Below the pieces are notes generated by a model that did not search any database, was not told where the DNA came from, and saw only the letters and a list, made by a program, of their open reading frames with translations. The translations under genes were made by a program, and so were the position numbers. Below are positions 20,428 through 29,905 of a stretch of 64,000 bases of DNA, one piece after another. The number at the start of each line of letters is the position of its first letter. Position 1 is the stretch's first letter. Source of the stretch: CAWHNT01 sp963830775 (GTDB lineage: Bacteria > Pseudomonadota > Alphaproteobacteria > Geminicoccales > Geminicoccaceae); the NCBI GenBank assembly GCA_963830775.1, contig CAWHNT010000037.1, positions 186,001-250,000 of the forward strand, read 5' to 3'.

Positions 20428-20931
20428 ATGATTGCCAGGACGTTCATGACGCTGGCTCTTGCCGCCGCCTGCCTTGAGGCGGTGCCGAAAGCCCAGGCTG
20501 CCGATACGGCCAAGGTGAAGCGCGGCGAGTATCTCGCCGCCATCATGGACTGCGGCGGCTGCCACACGCCGGGGGCGCTCGCCGGCAAGCCGGACATGAG
20601 CGCCCGCCTCGGCGGCTCGGACGTCGGCTTCCAGATCCCCGACCTCGGCACCTTCTATCCGCCCAACCTGACGCCCCATGCCGAGGCCGGGATCGGGAGC
20701 TGGGACGAGGCCGGGATCATCACCGCCCTGCGCACGGGCGTGCGGCCCGACGGCCGCGAGCTCGCGCCCGCCATGCCCTGGCGGTCCTATAGCGCCATCT
20801 CGGACGAGGACGCGCTGGCTCTCGTGGCCTATCTCAAGAGCCTGCCCGCGGTGGATCGCAAAGTGCCGGCCCCCGTAGGCCCGAGCGAGAAGCCGCCTGC
20901 CCCCTACTTCACGGTCGTCGTGCCCGACTGA
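20428..20931 (+). CDS. Periplasmic class I cytochrome c
   Basis: The 167-residue precursor has a signal peptide (MIARTFMTLALAAACLEAV, cut near AQAAD), one haem-binding CGGCH motif in AAIMDCGGCHTPGAL, and a methionine candidate in LAPAMPWRSYSAISD. The segment PPNLTPHAEAGIGSW is characteristic of cytochrome subunits of periplasmic alcohol or aldehyde dehydrogenases. No dehydrogenase lies beside it, so the electron donor is unknown. The gene converges with bdhA with 9 bp between the two. Confidence 0.85.
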   Translation: MIARTFMTLALAAACLEAVPKAQAADTAKVKRGEYLAAIMDCGGCHTPGALAGKPDMSARLGGSDVGFQIPDLGTFYPPNLTPHAEAGIGSWDEAGIITALRTGVRPDGRELAPAMPWRSYSAISDEDALALVAYLKSLPAVDRKVPAPVGPSEKPPAPYFTVVVPD

Positions 20932-20940
20932 GCGCCGGCC

Positions 20941-21729
20941 CTACTGCGCCGTCCAGCCGCCGTCGACCGAGAGGGTGGCACCCCGGATCTGGGCCGCGGC
21001 GTCGGTGCAGAGGAAGACCGCCAGGTGGGCGAGCTGGTCGGGGGTGACGAACTCCCGGCTCGGCTGCTTCTCGGACACGAGGTCGATCCTGGCCTGATCG
21101 GCCGAGATGCCGGCGCGGGTGGCGCGGTCGTCGATCTGCCGCTGCACCAGCGGGGTCAGCACCCAGCCCGGGCAGATCGCGTTGCAGGTGATGCCGGTGG
21201 TGGCGGTCTCGAGTGCCACCGTCTTGGTGAGGCCCACAAGCCCGTGCTTGGCCGCCACGTAGGCCGATTTCTGCGGGCTGGCGACGAGGCCGTGGGCGCT
21301 GGCGATGTTGATGATCCGGCCCCAGCCGCGCTCGAGCATCCCCGGCAATGCGGTGCGGATGGTGTGGAACGCCGCGGAGAGATTGATCGCGATGATGTCG
21401 TCCCAGCGCGGCACCGGGAACTCGTGCACGAGGGCGGTGTGCTGGATGCCGGCATTGTTGACCAGGATGTCGAGGCCGCCGAGCTGGCTCCTTGCCTCCT
21501 CCACCATGGCGGCGATCTCGTCCGGCCGGCTCATGTCGGCGGCACTGTAGTGGACGCGGATGCCGTGCTCGTCGGCCAGGCCCGTGCGCAGCCGCTCGAT
21601 CTCGCTCTCGTCGCCGAAGCCGTTGAGGACGATCGACGCGCCCTCGGCCGCCAGGGCCTGGGCGATGCCGAGGCCGATGCCGCTGGTCGAGCCGGTGACG
21701 AGCGCCACCTCGCCTTCGAGTGACCGCAT
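20941..21729 (-). CDS. bdhA: 3-hydroxybutyrate dehydrogenase (SDR family)
   Basis: A classical short-chain dehydrogenase of 262 residues. It has the cofactor motif TGSTSGIGLGIAQ, NNAG, a catalytic Ser in IASAHGLVASPQKSAYVAAKHG with Tyr and Lys, and CPGWVLTPLV. The pattern IQHTALVHEFP and the C-terminal VDGGWTAQ match BdhA, which oxidises 3-hydroxybutyrate to acetoacetate in poly-hydroxybutyrate turnover. An AGGAG lies 6 nt before the ATG at 21729. It is divergent from the UdgX gene. Confidence 0.9.
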   Translation of the reverse strand: MRSLEGEVALVTGSTSGIGLGIAQALAAEGASIVLNGFGDESEIERLRTGLADEHGIRVHYSAADMSRPDEIAAMVEEARSQLGGLDILVNNAGIQHTALVHEFPVPRWDDIIAINLSAAFHTIRTALPGMLERGWGRIINIASAHGLVASPQKSAYVAAKHGLVGLTKTVALETATTGITCNAICPGWVLTPLVQRQIDDRATRAGISADQARIDLVSEKQPSREFVTPDQLAHLAVFLCTDAAAQIRGATLSVDGGWTAQ

Positions 21730-21819
21730 GATGGTGCTCCTGTGCGCCTTGGGCGTTCTATCTTCGAGGAGGCGCCCGGCAAGGGCAACGGGCGTCCGGG
21801 GCCTGAGGAGGGATGCGCC

Positions 21820-22470
21820 ATGGACGAAGCCGCCGCGATCGAGGCCACGCGGGCGCAGGCGCGGGGCTGCACTGCCTGCGACCTCTACCGCGATGCGACC
21901 CAGACCGTGTTCGGCGAGGGTGCCCCGCACACGCCCATCATGTTCGTGGGCGAGGCGCCGGGCGACCAGGAGGACCTGCAGGGCCGCCCCTTCGTCGGCC
22001 CGGCGGGCCGGCTCTTCGACAAGGCGCTCGAGGAGGCCGGGCTCGACCGGACCACCACCTACGTCACCAACGCGGTCAAGCACTTCAAGTTCGTGCGCAC
22101 CGGCAAGCGGCGGCTGCACCAGAAGCCGGATTCGGGCGAGATCGCGGCCTGCAAGCAGTGGCTGATCCGTGAGCTCGACATCGTCCAGCCGCGGATCATC
22201 GTGGCGCTCGGTGCCACGGCGGCTCAGTCCCTGGTCGGCCGCGCGGTCACGATCGGCCGCGAGCGCGGCCGCTTCCGCGACTACCCGCCGGCGTCGAAGC
22301 TCTACATCACCGTTCACCCCTCCTTCCTGCTCCGCCTGCCGGACCCGCAGGCGAAGGAGATCGAGTACCGCCGCTTCGTCGACGACATGCGCACCATCAA
22401 GGAGGAGGTGGAGCAGCCCGTGGAGGAGAAGCCGCAGAAAGCGGCTGCCCCGCAGCTCCAGCTCTTCTGA
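21820..22470 (+). CDS. Uracil-DNA glycosylase of the UdgX type
   Basis: A family 4-like UDG of 216 residues with Cys ligands of a [4Fe-4S] cluster (CTACDLY near the N-terminus) and motif A GEAPGDQEDLQGRPFVGPAG. The insertion loop GKRRLHQKP lies after KHFKFVRT. In characterised UdgX proteins the KRRIH loop carries a His that bonds covalently to the abasic sugar after uracil removal, giving suicide-type binding. The present KRRLH keeps the His with Ile changed to Leu. Motif B is HPSFLLR. The tail is extended and acidic to basic (VEEKPQKAAAPQLQLF). The ATG follows GAGGAGGG. Confidence 0.85.
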   Translation: MDEAAAIEATRAQARGCTACDLYRDATQTVFGEGAPHTPIMFVGEAPGDQEDLQGRPFVGPAGRLFDKALEEAGLDRTTTYVTNAVKHFKFVRTGKRRLHQKPDSGEIAACKQWLIRELDIVQPRIIVALGATAAQSLVGRAVTIGRERGRFRDYPPASKLYITVHPSFLLRLPDPQAKEIEYRRFVDDMRTIKEEVEQPVEEKPQKAAAPQLQLF

Positions 22471-22528
22471 CCTCGAGGCCGCGGCACCACCTGAGCAGCT
22501 TCCGTCCCGCTGCCATGGAGCCTGCCTC

Positions 22529-23032
22529 ATGCCGCTGTCGATGTATCAGGCCTCGATCCCGGTCTTCGTCCGGGGGCTGGGCGTGCTCTCCACCCTGCTC
22601 GAGAAGGGTGCCGCCTACGCGGAAGAGACCTCGAGCGACCTCGTGAGTGCCCGCCTGGCACCCGACATGTTCCCGCTCTCGGCCCAGGTCCAGCGCGCCA
22701 GCGACACCTCGAAGCTGGCGGCCGAGCGCCTGACCGGCATCAAGTCGCCGCGCTTCGAGGATGTCGAGACCACCTTCCCCGAGCTGCAGGAGCGCATCGC
22801 CCGGACCCTCGCTTTCCTCAACGGCATCGAGCCCGCGCAGATGGAAGGCAGCGAGGAGCGCTCGGTCCAGCTCAGCTTCGGCGAGTTCAAGCCGGTGTTC
22901 CGCGGTGCCGACTATCTCCTCACCTTCGCGCTGCCCAACTTCTTCTTCCACGTCACCACCGCCTACGACATCCTGCGGCACAAGGGCGTCCAGGTCGGCA
23001 AGCGCGACTATCTCGGGCCTTACGGCCAATAG
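22529..23032 (+). CDS. DUF1993 family protein
   Basis: The 167-residue soluble protein begins with the typical MPLSMYQASIPVFVRGLGVL and includes APDMFPLSAQVQRASD. Near the end it has LPNFFFHVTTAYDILRHKG, whose His is a family feature shared with DinB-like four-helix bundles. The function is unknown. It follows the UdgX gene by 58 bp in the same direction, a pairing that could be an operon. Confidence 0.85.
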   Translation: MPLSMYQASIPVFVRGLGVLSTLLEKGAAYAEETSSDLVSARLAPDMFPLSAQVQRASDTSKLAAERLTGIKSPRFEDVETTFPELQERIARTLAFLNGIEPAQMEGSEERSVQLSFGEFKPVFRGADYLLTFALPNFFFHVTTAYDILRHKGVQVGKRDYLGPYGQ

Positions 23033-23038
23033 GCGGCG

Positions 23039-23736
23039 CTAGCCCGCCAGCACCGCCTTGGAACCCTCCATGCCTGAGAACGGATCGCCGCCACGATGGC
23101 ATCGCGCGTTCTCAGGCAATGGTCGTGGAGGGCGTCGGCGACGCGGGCCGGGTCGCGGGCGAGGATGGCCTCCAGGATCACCTCGTGCTCCTGCATGGAC
23201 TGGCGCAGGCGCTCGGGGTCGGTCGAGACGATGAAGCGGGCGCGCTCGACCCGGATCGCCAGCCCCTCGTGGACCGCGGCCAGCATGCGGTTGCCGGCGA
23301 CCTCGACCAGCGTGCGGTGAATCTGGAGATCCAATCGCAGCAGGCTCTCGGAATCATGGACCCGGGCATGGGCGAGCATGGCCTCGTGCAGGCGGCGCAG
23401 CTCGTCGATCCTGGCCGCGTCCAGACGCACCGCGGCGAGCCCGCCTGCCTCGCGCTCCAGAATCGCGATGACGTCGAAGGTCTGGGCCACCTCGTCGGCG
23501 CGCAAGGGTGCGATCCGGGCGCCGCGGCTGGGCCAGAGCTCGACCAGCCCGCTCGCAGCCAGGACCTTCAGCGCCTCGCGCAGCGGCGTACGCGAGATCC
23601 CGAGATCCTCGCACAGCACCCGCTCCTGGACCCGCTCGCCCGGCGCCAGGTCGCCGCGCAGGATCATAGCCCGCAGCTTGCTCAGGACCTCGTCATGGAG
23701 ATGGGTCCGTTGGATGGCATTGGTCGCGCTGAGCAT
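23039..23736 (-). CDS. GntR-family (FadR/FCD) transcriptional regulator
   Basis: An N-terminal winged helix (LRAMILRGDLAPGERVQE, LGISRTPLREALKVLAASG) is followed by an FCD ligand-binding domain with the metal-type residues Asp/His in RLDLQIHRTLVEVAGN and ALHDHCLRTRDA. One base appears missing near 23085; restoring it gives the end GMEGSKAVLAG and a stop at 23039. Read as is, the frame stops at 23020. It is divergent from the damaged dipeptide transporter cluster and may have controlled it, which is an inference from position. Confidence 0.8.
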
Positions 23737-23765
23737 GGTCTCGCTGGATGTGGACTGCCCAACAC

Positions 23766-24075
23766 GCGGGCATGGGCGGCGGTGCTGGTGAAGGCCGCCT
23801 ATGACGGGGTCGGCATCCGCACCACGCTCGACCCCCTGCCGCCCGCGGTCTACTCCGAGCGCAAGCTGCGCCGGCAGCTCATGTGCCAGGTCGACAACTT
23901 CCAGTGGCCGTGGATCGCGGACACCGGCTACACCGGCTGGGTCTATCTCGGCCCCCTGAGACCACGGTCAACAACTCGGTCTACTTCAACAACCCGGAGT
24001 TCAACGGCCTCGTCACCAAGATGATGCAGATGCCGCTGGGAGGACGAGCGCACCAGGATGCGGATATTCCGCGTC
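23766..24075 (+). pseudogene. 3' fragment of an oligopeptide ABC substrate-binding protein
   Basis: The frame reads VLVKAAYDGVGIRTTLDPLP, then FQWPWIADTGYTGWVYLGP and, after a shift near 23958, NNPEFNGLV. This is the C-terminal third of a DppA/OppA-type binding protein. The N-terminal two thirds, with the signal peptide, are absent, and the fragment starts directly at the regulator's promoter side. It must be non-functional as it stands. Confidence 0.7.
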
Positions 24076-24149
24076 CTAGGAGATCGCCGCCCAGGCTGGT
24101 GCCCCTCGGGATCTTTCTTCCTGGCTCCGCCTCCTGCCGGGCTCCCGCT

Positions 24150-25711
24150 AATGCGCCTCGCCCGACAGGATCGCGGAGGTGCGCCAGGGCCTGGGCCTGG
24201 ATGAGCCGATCATCAGCCAGTACATCCAGTATCTGGGCCGGGTCTTCGCCGGCGATTTCGGCACCTCCTGGCGCACCTCGCAGCCGGTGCTGGCCGACAT
24301 CCAGCAGCGCCTGCCGGCCACGCTCGAGCTGGTCTTCGCGGCCGTCCTGCTCTCGATCCTGATCGGCGTCCCGCTGGGGGTCGCGGTGGCCGCCGCCAAA
24401 GGCGGGGTGCTGGAGCGGATCGTCTTCTTCTACGGCATGCTGGCGGGCTCGCTCCCGGACTTCTGGATCGGGCTCCTCCTGATCCTGGTCTTCTTCTACC
24501 TCCTGGGCTGGGCACCGGCGCCCTTGGGCCAGCTCGACTTCGCGGTCTCCACGCCCGACCACGTCACCGGTGCCTACGCCGTGGATGCCCTCCTCACCGG
24601 CAACTGGGAGGCCCTGGGCTCGGCCTCGGCCCAGCTCGTCCTGCCCGTCCTCACGCTGGTCCTCGTCTACATGCCGCTGGTGCTGAAGACCGCCCGCTCG
24701 GCCATGGAGGAGATGCTCGAATCACACTTCGTCCTCCAGGCCCGGGCCAGCGGCCTGCCGCGCAGCGTCCAGCTCCGCTACGCGCTCCGCAACGCACTGC
24801 CCCCGGTCGTCACCGTGGTCGGGATCGAGTTCTGGTTCCTCCTGGGCCTAATCGGCAACCGACCTATACGCAGAGCAGCTGCCCGAAGATGATCGCCACC
24901 GCACTGACCGACCCCGAAGCACTTGGACCTGCCCTTCGGGTCATGGACACTGGACCGGCTGCCAGGCCTACCTCAACGAGCACAAGGGGATCGCCATCAA
25001 GCGCAGCCGGATCGACGAGATCCTGATCGAGGACGGGCTTGAGCTGGCGGCAGCACGAGACGTGGTTCGGCGAGCGGGTAGACCCTGCGTTCGCCGAAAA
25101 AAAGGGGCAGATCGAGAGCCTCTACACAGCCCCGCCCCAGGCAGCGCAGTCGTCTGCCTCGACGAGATGGGGCCGGAGAGCGCCAAGACCTTCCCCGGCC
25201 GAACCCTGGTCAGAGACCAGCGCCCGACCGCCGGACGAGCCAAGCAGGAGATAGATTATGACCGGCGCGGCAAGGGCTACGTATTCGGGGCGTTCCGGCC
25301 GGCCACCGGCGAAGCGCTGACCCAACCGTACCGCAGCCGCAACGACCGCCAACTGGGTGGACTTCCTGGAGCGAGGTCGAGAGTTGGCTGCCGGCCGAGC
25401 CGGAGCGGCTCTACGCGATCCTCGACAACCTGACGCGCGCACCGGGCCACGGAAGTGCTGCTGTTCATGCTGGCGCACCCGCGGTGGGAGATCGTCTTCC
25501 AGCCGAAGTACGCCGCTACTAAACCGGTGCGGTCCTGGTCGAGACCATCTTCGCCTGGGGCGGGCTCGGCCAGTATGCCGTGGAATTGGTGATCAACTCC
25601 GACTACGCCCCGGTCCAGGCCGTGGTCCTGGTCACGGCCTTCTTCACCACCCTCGTCTTCCTGGTGGTCGACCTCCTCTACCACCTGCTCGACCCGCGGA
25701 TCACGGTCTGA
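24150..25711 (+). pseudogene. DppB-like permease split by an IS630 remnant
   Basis: Residues equivalent to the first 70-90 of DppB are missing; recognisable sequence starts at AEVRQGLGLDEPIISQYIQ. It runs through the membrane domain to GIEFWFLLG at about 24850, including the LVYMPLVLKTARSAMEEMLE loop that contacts the ATPase. A foreign stretch of about 670 bp follows. The C-terminus then resumes at GAVLVETIFAWGGLGQYAV (about 25530) and ends at a TGA at 25709-25711. The gene is therefore disrupted twice, by a 5' deletion and by an insertion, and is dead. Confidence 0.75.
24862..25525 (+). mobile_element. IS630-family transposase remnant inside the permease gene
   Basis: Read through several frame changes, the insert encodes SRIDEILIEDGLKWRQHETWFGE-like sequence, then VCLDEMGPESAKTFPGRTL with the first catalytic Asp. 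KQEIDYDRRGKGYVFGAF follows, and YAILDNLTAHRATEVLLFML with the second Asp. It breaks off at VFQPKYAA, before the final Glu. The N-terminal helix-turn-helix half and the 3' end are both missing, and no inverted repeats are clear. It is a different fragment of the same family as the remnant at the left edge. Confidence 0.7.
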
Positions 25712-25714
25712 GCC

Positions 25715-26578
25715 ATGCGGGCATTCCTCGAGAGCGACCTCTGGCGCTTCGCCCGCGCACGGCCGGGCATGATCTTCGGCTTCGTCGTCATCGTCCTCAA
25801 CGTGCTCCTGGCCCTTTTCGGGCCGGCAATCGCCCCCTACCCGGTCCAGGCCCCGGCCGGGGCCAGCCTGCAGCCGCCCGGCGCCCGGCATTGGTTCGGC
25901 ACCGACGTCTCCGGCATCGACGTCCTGTCGCGGATGATGGCCTCGCCGCGGATCGACCTCACGATCGCCCTGGTCTCGACCACGATCGCCTTCGCCTGCG
26001 GCGTCGCCCTGGGCGTGATCTCGGGCTTCTTCGCGCAAGGGGACCGGGTCGGCCGCCTCGCCAGTGCCGGCATCATGCGGGTCGCCGACATCGTGCAGGC
26101 CTTCCCGATGTTCGTCTTCGCGCTGGCGCTCGTGGGCCTGAGCGGGCCGTCGACCACCAACGTGATCGTGGCGCTGGCCTTCCTCAACATCCCCTTCTTC
26201 CTGCGCATCACCCGCGGCACCGTCCTCCAGGTGCGCTCGCGCACCTTCGTCGAGGCCGCGATCTGCGCCGGCAACACCGAGATGCGCGCGGCCTTCTTCC
26301 ACGTCATGCCGAACGCCCTGGCCCCGGCCCTGGTCCACTTCTCGACCACGATCGGCTTCTCGATCCTGCTCACCGCGGGCCTGAGCTTCGTCGGTGCGGG
26401 CGTGCCGCCGCCGACGCCCGAGCTCGGCCTGATGATCCAGGTGGGGGCGCAGAACATGATCACCGGCCACTGGTGGACCGCCCTCTTCCCCGGCCTGATG
26501 CTGGCCCTGAGCGTGCTCGCCTTCTCGCTCTTCGGCGACCACCTGCGCGTCTTCCTCGATCCGACGAGCCGGAGGTGA
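25715..26578 (+). CDS. DppC-like dipeptide/oligopeptide ABC permease
   Basis: The 287-residue protein is complete, with six membrane helices. It begins with the N-terminal MIFGFVVIVLNVLLALFGPA helix and the conserved HWFGTDVSGIDVLSRM. The EAA loop is EAAICAGNTEMRAAFFHVMPN and the ending is LGLMIQVGAQNMITGHWWT. The start lies 3 bp after the dppB stop, and the stop overlaps the ATPase start (GTGA). It is intact, but its partner permease is broken, so the transporter cannot assemble from these genes alone. Confidence 0.85.
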   Translation: MRAFLESDLWRFARARPGMIFGFVVIVLNVLLALFGPAIAPYPVQAPAGASLQPPGARHWFGTDVSGIDVLSRMMASPRIDLTIALVSTTIAFACGVALGVISGFFAQGDRVGRLASAGIMRVADIVQAFPMFVFALALVGLSGPSTTNVIVALAFLNIPFFLRITRGTVLQVRSRTFVEAAICAGNTEMRAAFFHVMPNALAPALVHFSTTIGFSILLTAGLSFVGAGVPPPTPELGLMIQVGAQNMITGHWWTALFPGLMLALSVLAFSLFGDHLRVFLDPTSRR

Positions 26579-28426
26579 GCGTGGCGCCGCTGCTCGAGGT
26601 CGAGGGCCTGACCGTCGTTCACGAGGGCCGCCAGAGCCGCACGATCCTGGACGGCGTCGACCTGCGCATCGACGACGGGCAGACCCTGGGCATCGTCGGC
26701 GAGTTGGGCAGCGGCAAGTCCGTGCTGCTCACCGCCATCCTGGGTCTCCTGGCCCCGCCCTGGCGCGTGACCGCCGGCAGCGTCCGGCTCGAGGGCCGCG
26801 AGCTTCTGGGCCTGGGCGAGCGTGCGCTCGGCCTCATCCGGGGCAAGGAGCTGGGTCTGGCGCTTGCCAACCCGCGCCAGCACCTGAACCCGATCCTGCC
26901 GGTCGGGCGCCAGATCGCCAACGTGCTCCGCGCGCACGGGCCGCTGTCCCGGACTGACGCGCTGGCGAAGGCCGCGGACCTCCTGCGCTCGGTCGGCATC
27001 CCCGATCCCGTAAGCCGGCTCCAGGCCTACCCGCACGAGCTCTCGGGCGGGATGTGCCAGCGCGTGATCCTGGCCCTGGCGATCGCCAACGCGCCGCGGC
27101 TCTTGATGGTCGACGAGCCCACGAGCGGGCTCGACGTCACCATCTCGGTCCAGATCCTGGATCTCCTGCAATCGTCGGTGCGCGAGCTGCGCTCGGGCCT
27201 CATCGTGGTCAGCCGCGATCTCGGCGTGGTGGCCCACTACTGCGAGCGGGTGGCCGTCATGCAGGCCGGCCGGATCGTCGAGGAAGCCCCGGTGCGGACC
27301 TTCTTCGCGGCCCCAAGCGATCCCTACAGCCGGCGCCTGCTCCAGGCGGCTGCGGCCGCGCGCGACACCGACCTCGTCGCGGAAGCGGGCAGTGGCGGCG
27401 GAGCGTTCGCCGCGGCGGCACCATCGGCCCCCGTCCTGGAGCTCGACGGGCTGGTCAAGCGCTTCCCGGTCAAGGGCGGACGCACGCTCACCGCCGTCAA
27501 CGATGTCTCGCTGACGATCGCGCGCGGCGAATTGGTGGCGCTGGTGGGCGAGAGCGGCTCCGGCAAGACCACCGTCGGGCGCTGCATCCTGCGCCTGATC
27601 GAGCCCACCGCCGGCACCGTCCGCTATCTCGGCCGCGACGTCAGCCTTCTGCCGCAGGGCCAGTTCCGCAAGCTCCGCTCGCGCATCCAGATGGTCTTCC
27701 AGGACCCGTTCGACAGCATGGACCCGCGCCAGCGGGTCGAGGCCGCGCTCGAGGAGCCGCTCCGGCTTACCGGCACCATGAGCCGCTGCCGACCGCCGGC
27801 AGCGCGTGGCCGAGCTCCTGCGCCTGGTCGGGCTCGACGCGTCGGCCGCCGGCCTCTACCCGCACCAGATGAGCGCCGGCGCATTGCAGCGCGTGGGCAT
27901 CGCCCGTGCGGTCGCCACCGAGCCCGACCTCATCGTCTTCGACGAGCCCACCTCGGCCCTCGACGTCTCGGTCCGGGCCGAGATCCTGAACCTGCTCCGC
28001 GACCTGCAGCGCCGCCTCGGCATGGCCTACCTCTTCATCTCGCACGACCTCACCGCCGTGCGCCGGCTCTGCCACCGCACCGCCATCCTCTATCTCGGCC
28101 AGCTGGTCGAGATCGGCGAGACCGAGGCGCTGTTCGCCAATCCGCTGCACCCCTATTCGCGGGCCCTCCTCTCCTCGGTGCTCTACCCCGACCCGGCGCA
28201 GGTGCGCTCGCCCTTCGCGCTCACGGGCGAGATCCCGAGCCCGATCGACCTCCCGACCGGCTGCCCCCTGCACACCCGCTGTCCGATGGCCACCGCCCAC
28301 TGCCGCACCGTCGTGCCGCCCTTGGAGAGGAAGGCACCCGGCCGCTGGCTCGCCTGCCTCAACGTCCCCGTCATGGCGCCGGCCGCGGCACGGCCGCGGC
28401 TTCAGCCCGAGGAGCTTCGCCTGTGA
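26575..28426 (+). CDS. Fused DppD-DppF ABC ATPase with one degenerate ATP site, one frameshift
   Basis: Two nucleotide-binding domains lie in one chain. NBD1 has Walker A GELGSGKS (Lys about residue 48), signature LSGGM (about 156) and Walker B LLMVDEPTSGLDV. The Q-loop position is Ala (LALANPRQHLNP, about residue 98) and the H-loop His is Arg (VVSRDLGVV, about 214). NBD2 has Walker A GESGSGKTT, Q-loop MVFQDP, Walker B IVFDEPTSALDV and H-loop FISHDL, but its signature is MSAGA. All unusual residues fall in the NBD1-Walker/NBD2-signature site. The C-terminal CPLHTRCPMA cluster motif of oligopeptide ATPases is present. One extra C near 27783 breaks the frame. GTG 26575 overlaps the dppC stop. 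Confidence 0.85.
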
Positions 28427-29043
28427 GTGACGACGAGCTGCCCTGGCTGGGGGCGGCCGAGCTCGGCCGCCGCATCCGCGCCCGCGAGACCAGCGCCGTC
28501 CAGGCCACCCGCCTCTACCTGGACCGGATCGAGCGGCTGAACCCGCTCCTCGAGGCCTACGTCACCGTGACCGCCGAGCGGGCCCTGGCCGAGGCCGAGG
28601 CCGCCGATGCCGAGATCGCGGCCGGGCGCTGGCGCGGGCCGCTGCACGGCGTCCCCTTCTGCCTCAAGGACATCGTGCAGACCGAGGGCATCCGCACCAC
28701 CGCCGGCTCCTACATCCTGGCCGACTGGGTGCCGGAGGCGGACGCCACCGTCACCACCCGCCTCGCCGGCCGCCGGTGCCGTCCTCCTCGGCAAGGTCAA
28801 CACCCACGAGTTCGCCTTCGGCGCCACGACCTGGAACCTGCACGGCCGCACCCGCAACCCCTGGGACCCCGAGCGCGTCGCCGCCGGCTCCTCGGGCGGC
28901 TCCGGGGCGGCGCTCGCCGCCGGGCTCGCCGCGTTCTCGATCGGCAGCGACACGGCGGGCTCGATCCGCGGCCCGGCCGCCTATTGCGGCATCGCCGGCC
29001 TGAAGCCGAGCTGGGGCTTGGTGAGCGCTGCCGGCGTGGTGTG
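28423..29043 (+). pseudogene. Amidase-signature hydrolase, C-terminus lost
   Basis: This is the N-terminal half of a GatA/AtzF-type amidase. It has the lysine in HGVPFCLKDIVQTEGI, GKVNTHEFAFGATT, and the Ser-cisSer-Ser region with AAGSSGGSGAALAAGLAAF and GSDTAGSIRGPAAYCG. It ends at SWGLVSAAGVV, about 200 residues in, where the sequence changes abruptly to the reverse strand of a hydantoinase gene. One extra base near 28770 also shifts the frame. GTG at 28423 overlaps the ATPase stop (GTGA), so it belonged to the transporter operon, suggesting an amide or peptide substrate. Confidence 0.75.
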
Positions 29044-29817
29044 ACGAAGAGGCGGATCGGCTTGCCGACGTCGATCCCGTCATCGTCGATCCAGTCCTCG
29101 AACGACACCTTGCCGTCGGGCAACTCGCTCAGGCAGGCGCGGGTCAGCGCCTCGGAATAGTCGAGGAGGGCAGCGGAGAGCTCGGCGAAGGTCTCTGGCC
29201 CGTACCGCTCGACCAGCGCCAGCACGCCCTCGCGCGCGATGTGGCAGGCGGCGAGCTGGGCCCGGAGATCGCCGAAGAGGCGCACCGGCAGGCGGACGTT
29301 GCGCTCCAGGAGGGCGAACAGGGTCTCGTTGCGCCGCCCCTCCTCCATGAGCTTGAGCGGCGGGATGCGCACGCCTTCCTGGTAGATCTCGGTCGAGTTC
29401 GGAGGCGTTCGAGCCGGGGACGCGCCCGCCGACGTCGGTGTGATGGCAGATGGTGGCGGCGATGGCGACGATCCGGCCGCCGACAAAGATGGGCTCGAAG
29501 ACGAAGATGTCGGGGAGGTGCATGCCGCCCTCGAACGGGTCGTTCATGCAGATCACGTCGCCCGGCCGCAGGTCGTGGCCCAGCCGGGCCAGGGCCGCCT
29601 TCAGCGCCACCGGGATCGAGCAGAGATGGCCCGCCAGGGTCAGTCCCTGGGCCACGAGCCGGCCCTGCGGATCGCAGAAGGCCGTCGAGTAGTCCATGAT
29701 GTCCTTGAGCACGCCCGAGTAGCTCGTGCGGTAGATCGTGAGCGCCATCTCGTCGCCGAGCGAGGTCATGGCGTTCCTGAAGAGCTCGAGGGTGAACGCG
29801 TCGACCGCGTTGCGCAT
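29041..29817 (-). pseudogene. Hydantoinase B / oxoprolinase family protein, C-terminal half lost
   Basis: The protein starts normally at ATG 29817 (MRNAVDAFTLELFRNAMTSL). It contains the family segments YSGVLKDIMDYSTAFCD, GDVICMNDPFEGGMHLPD and ICHHTDVGGRVPGSN. One extra G near 29404 shifts the frame before STEIYQEGVRIPPLKL. About 260 of the usual 520 residues are present, ending near VGKPIRLFV, where the truncated amidase begins on the other strand. The hydantoinase A partner is absent. Confidence 0.75.
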
Positions 29818-29905
29818 GGAGATGCCTCTGAGCGGGTTGGGGCCGGGGCTGGTGACGGCCGTCGGGATGCGGCTGGCAAAGCAAGAACTTGGCCAGGCGG
29901 GCGTG

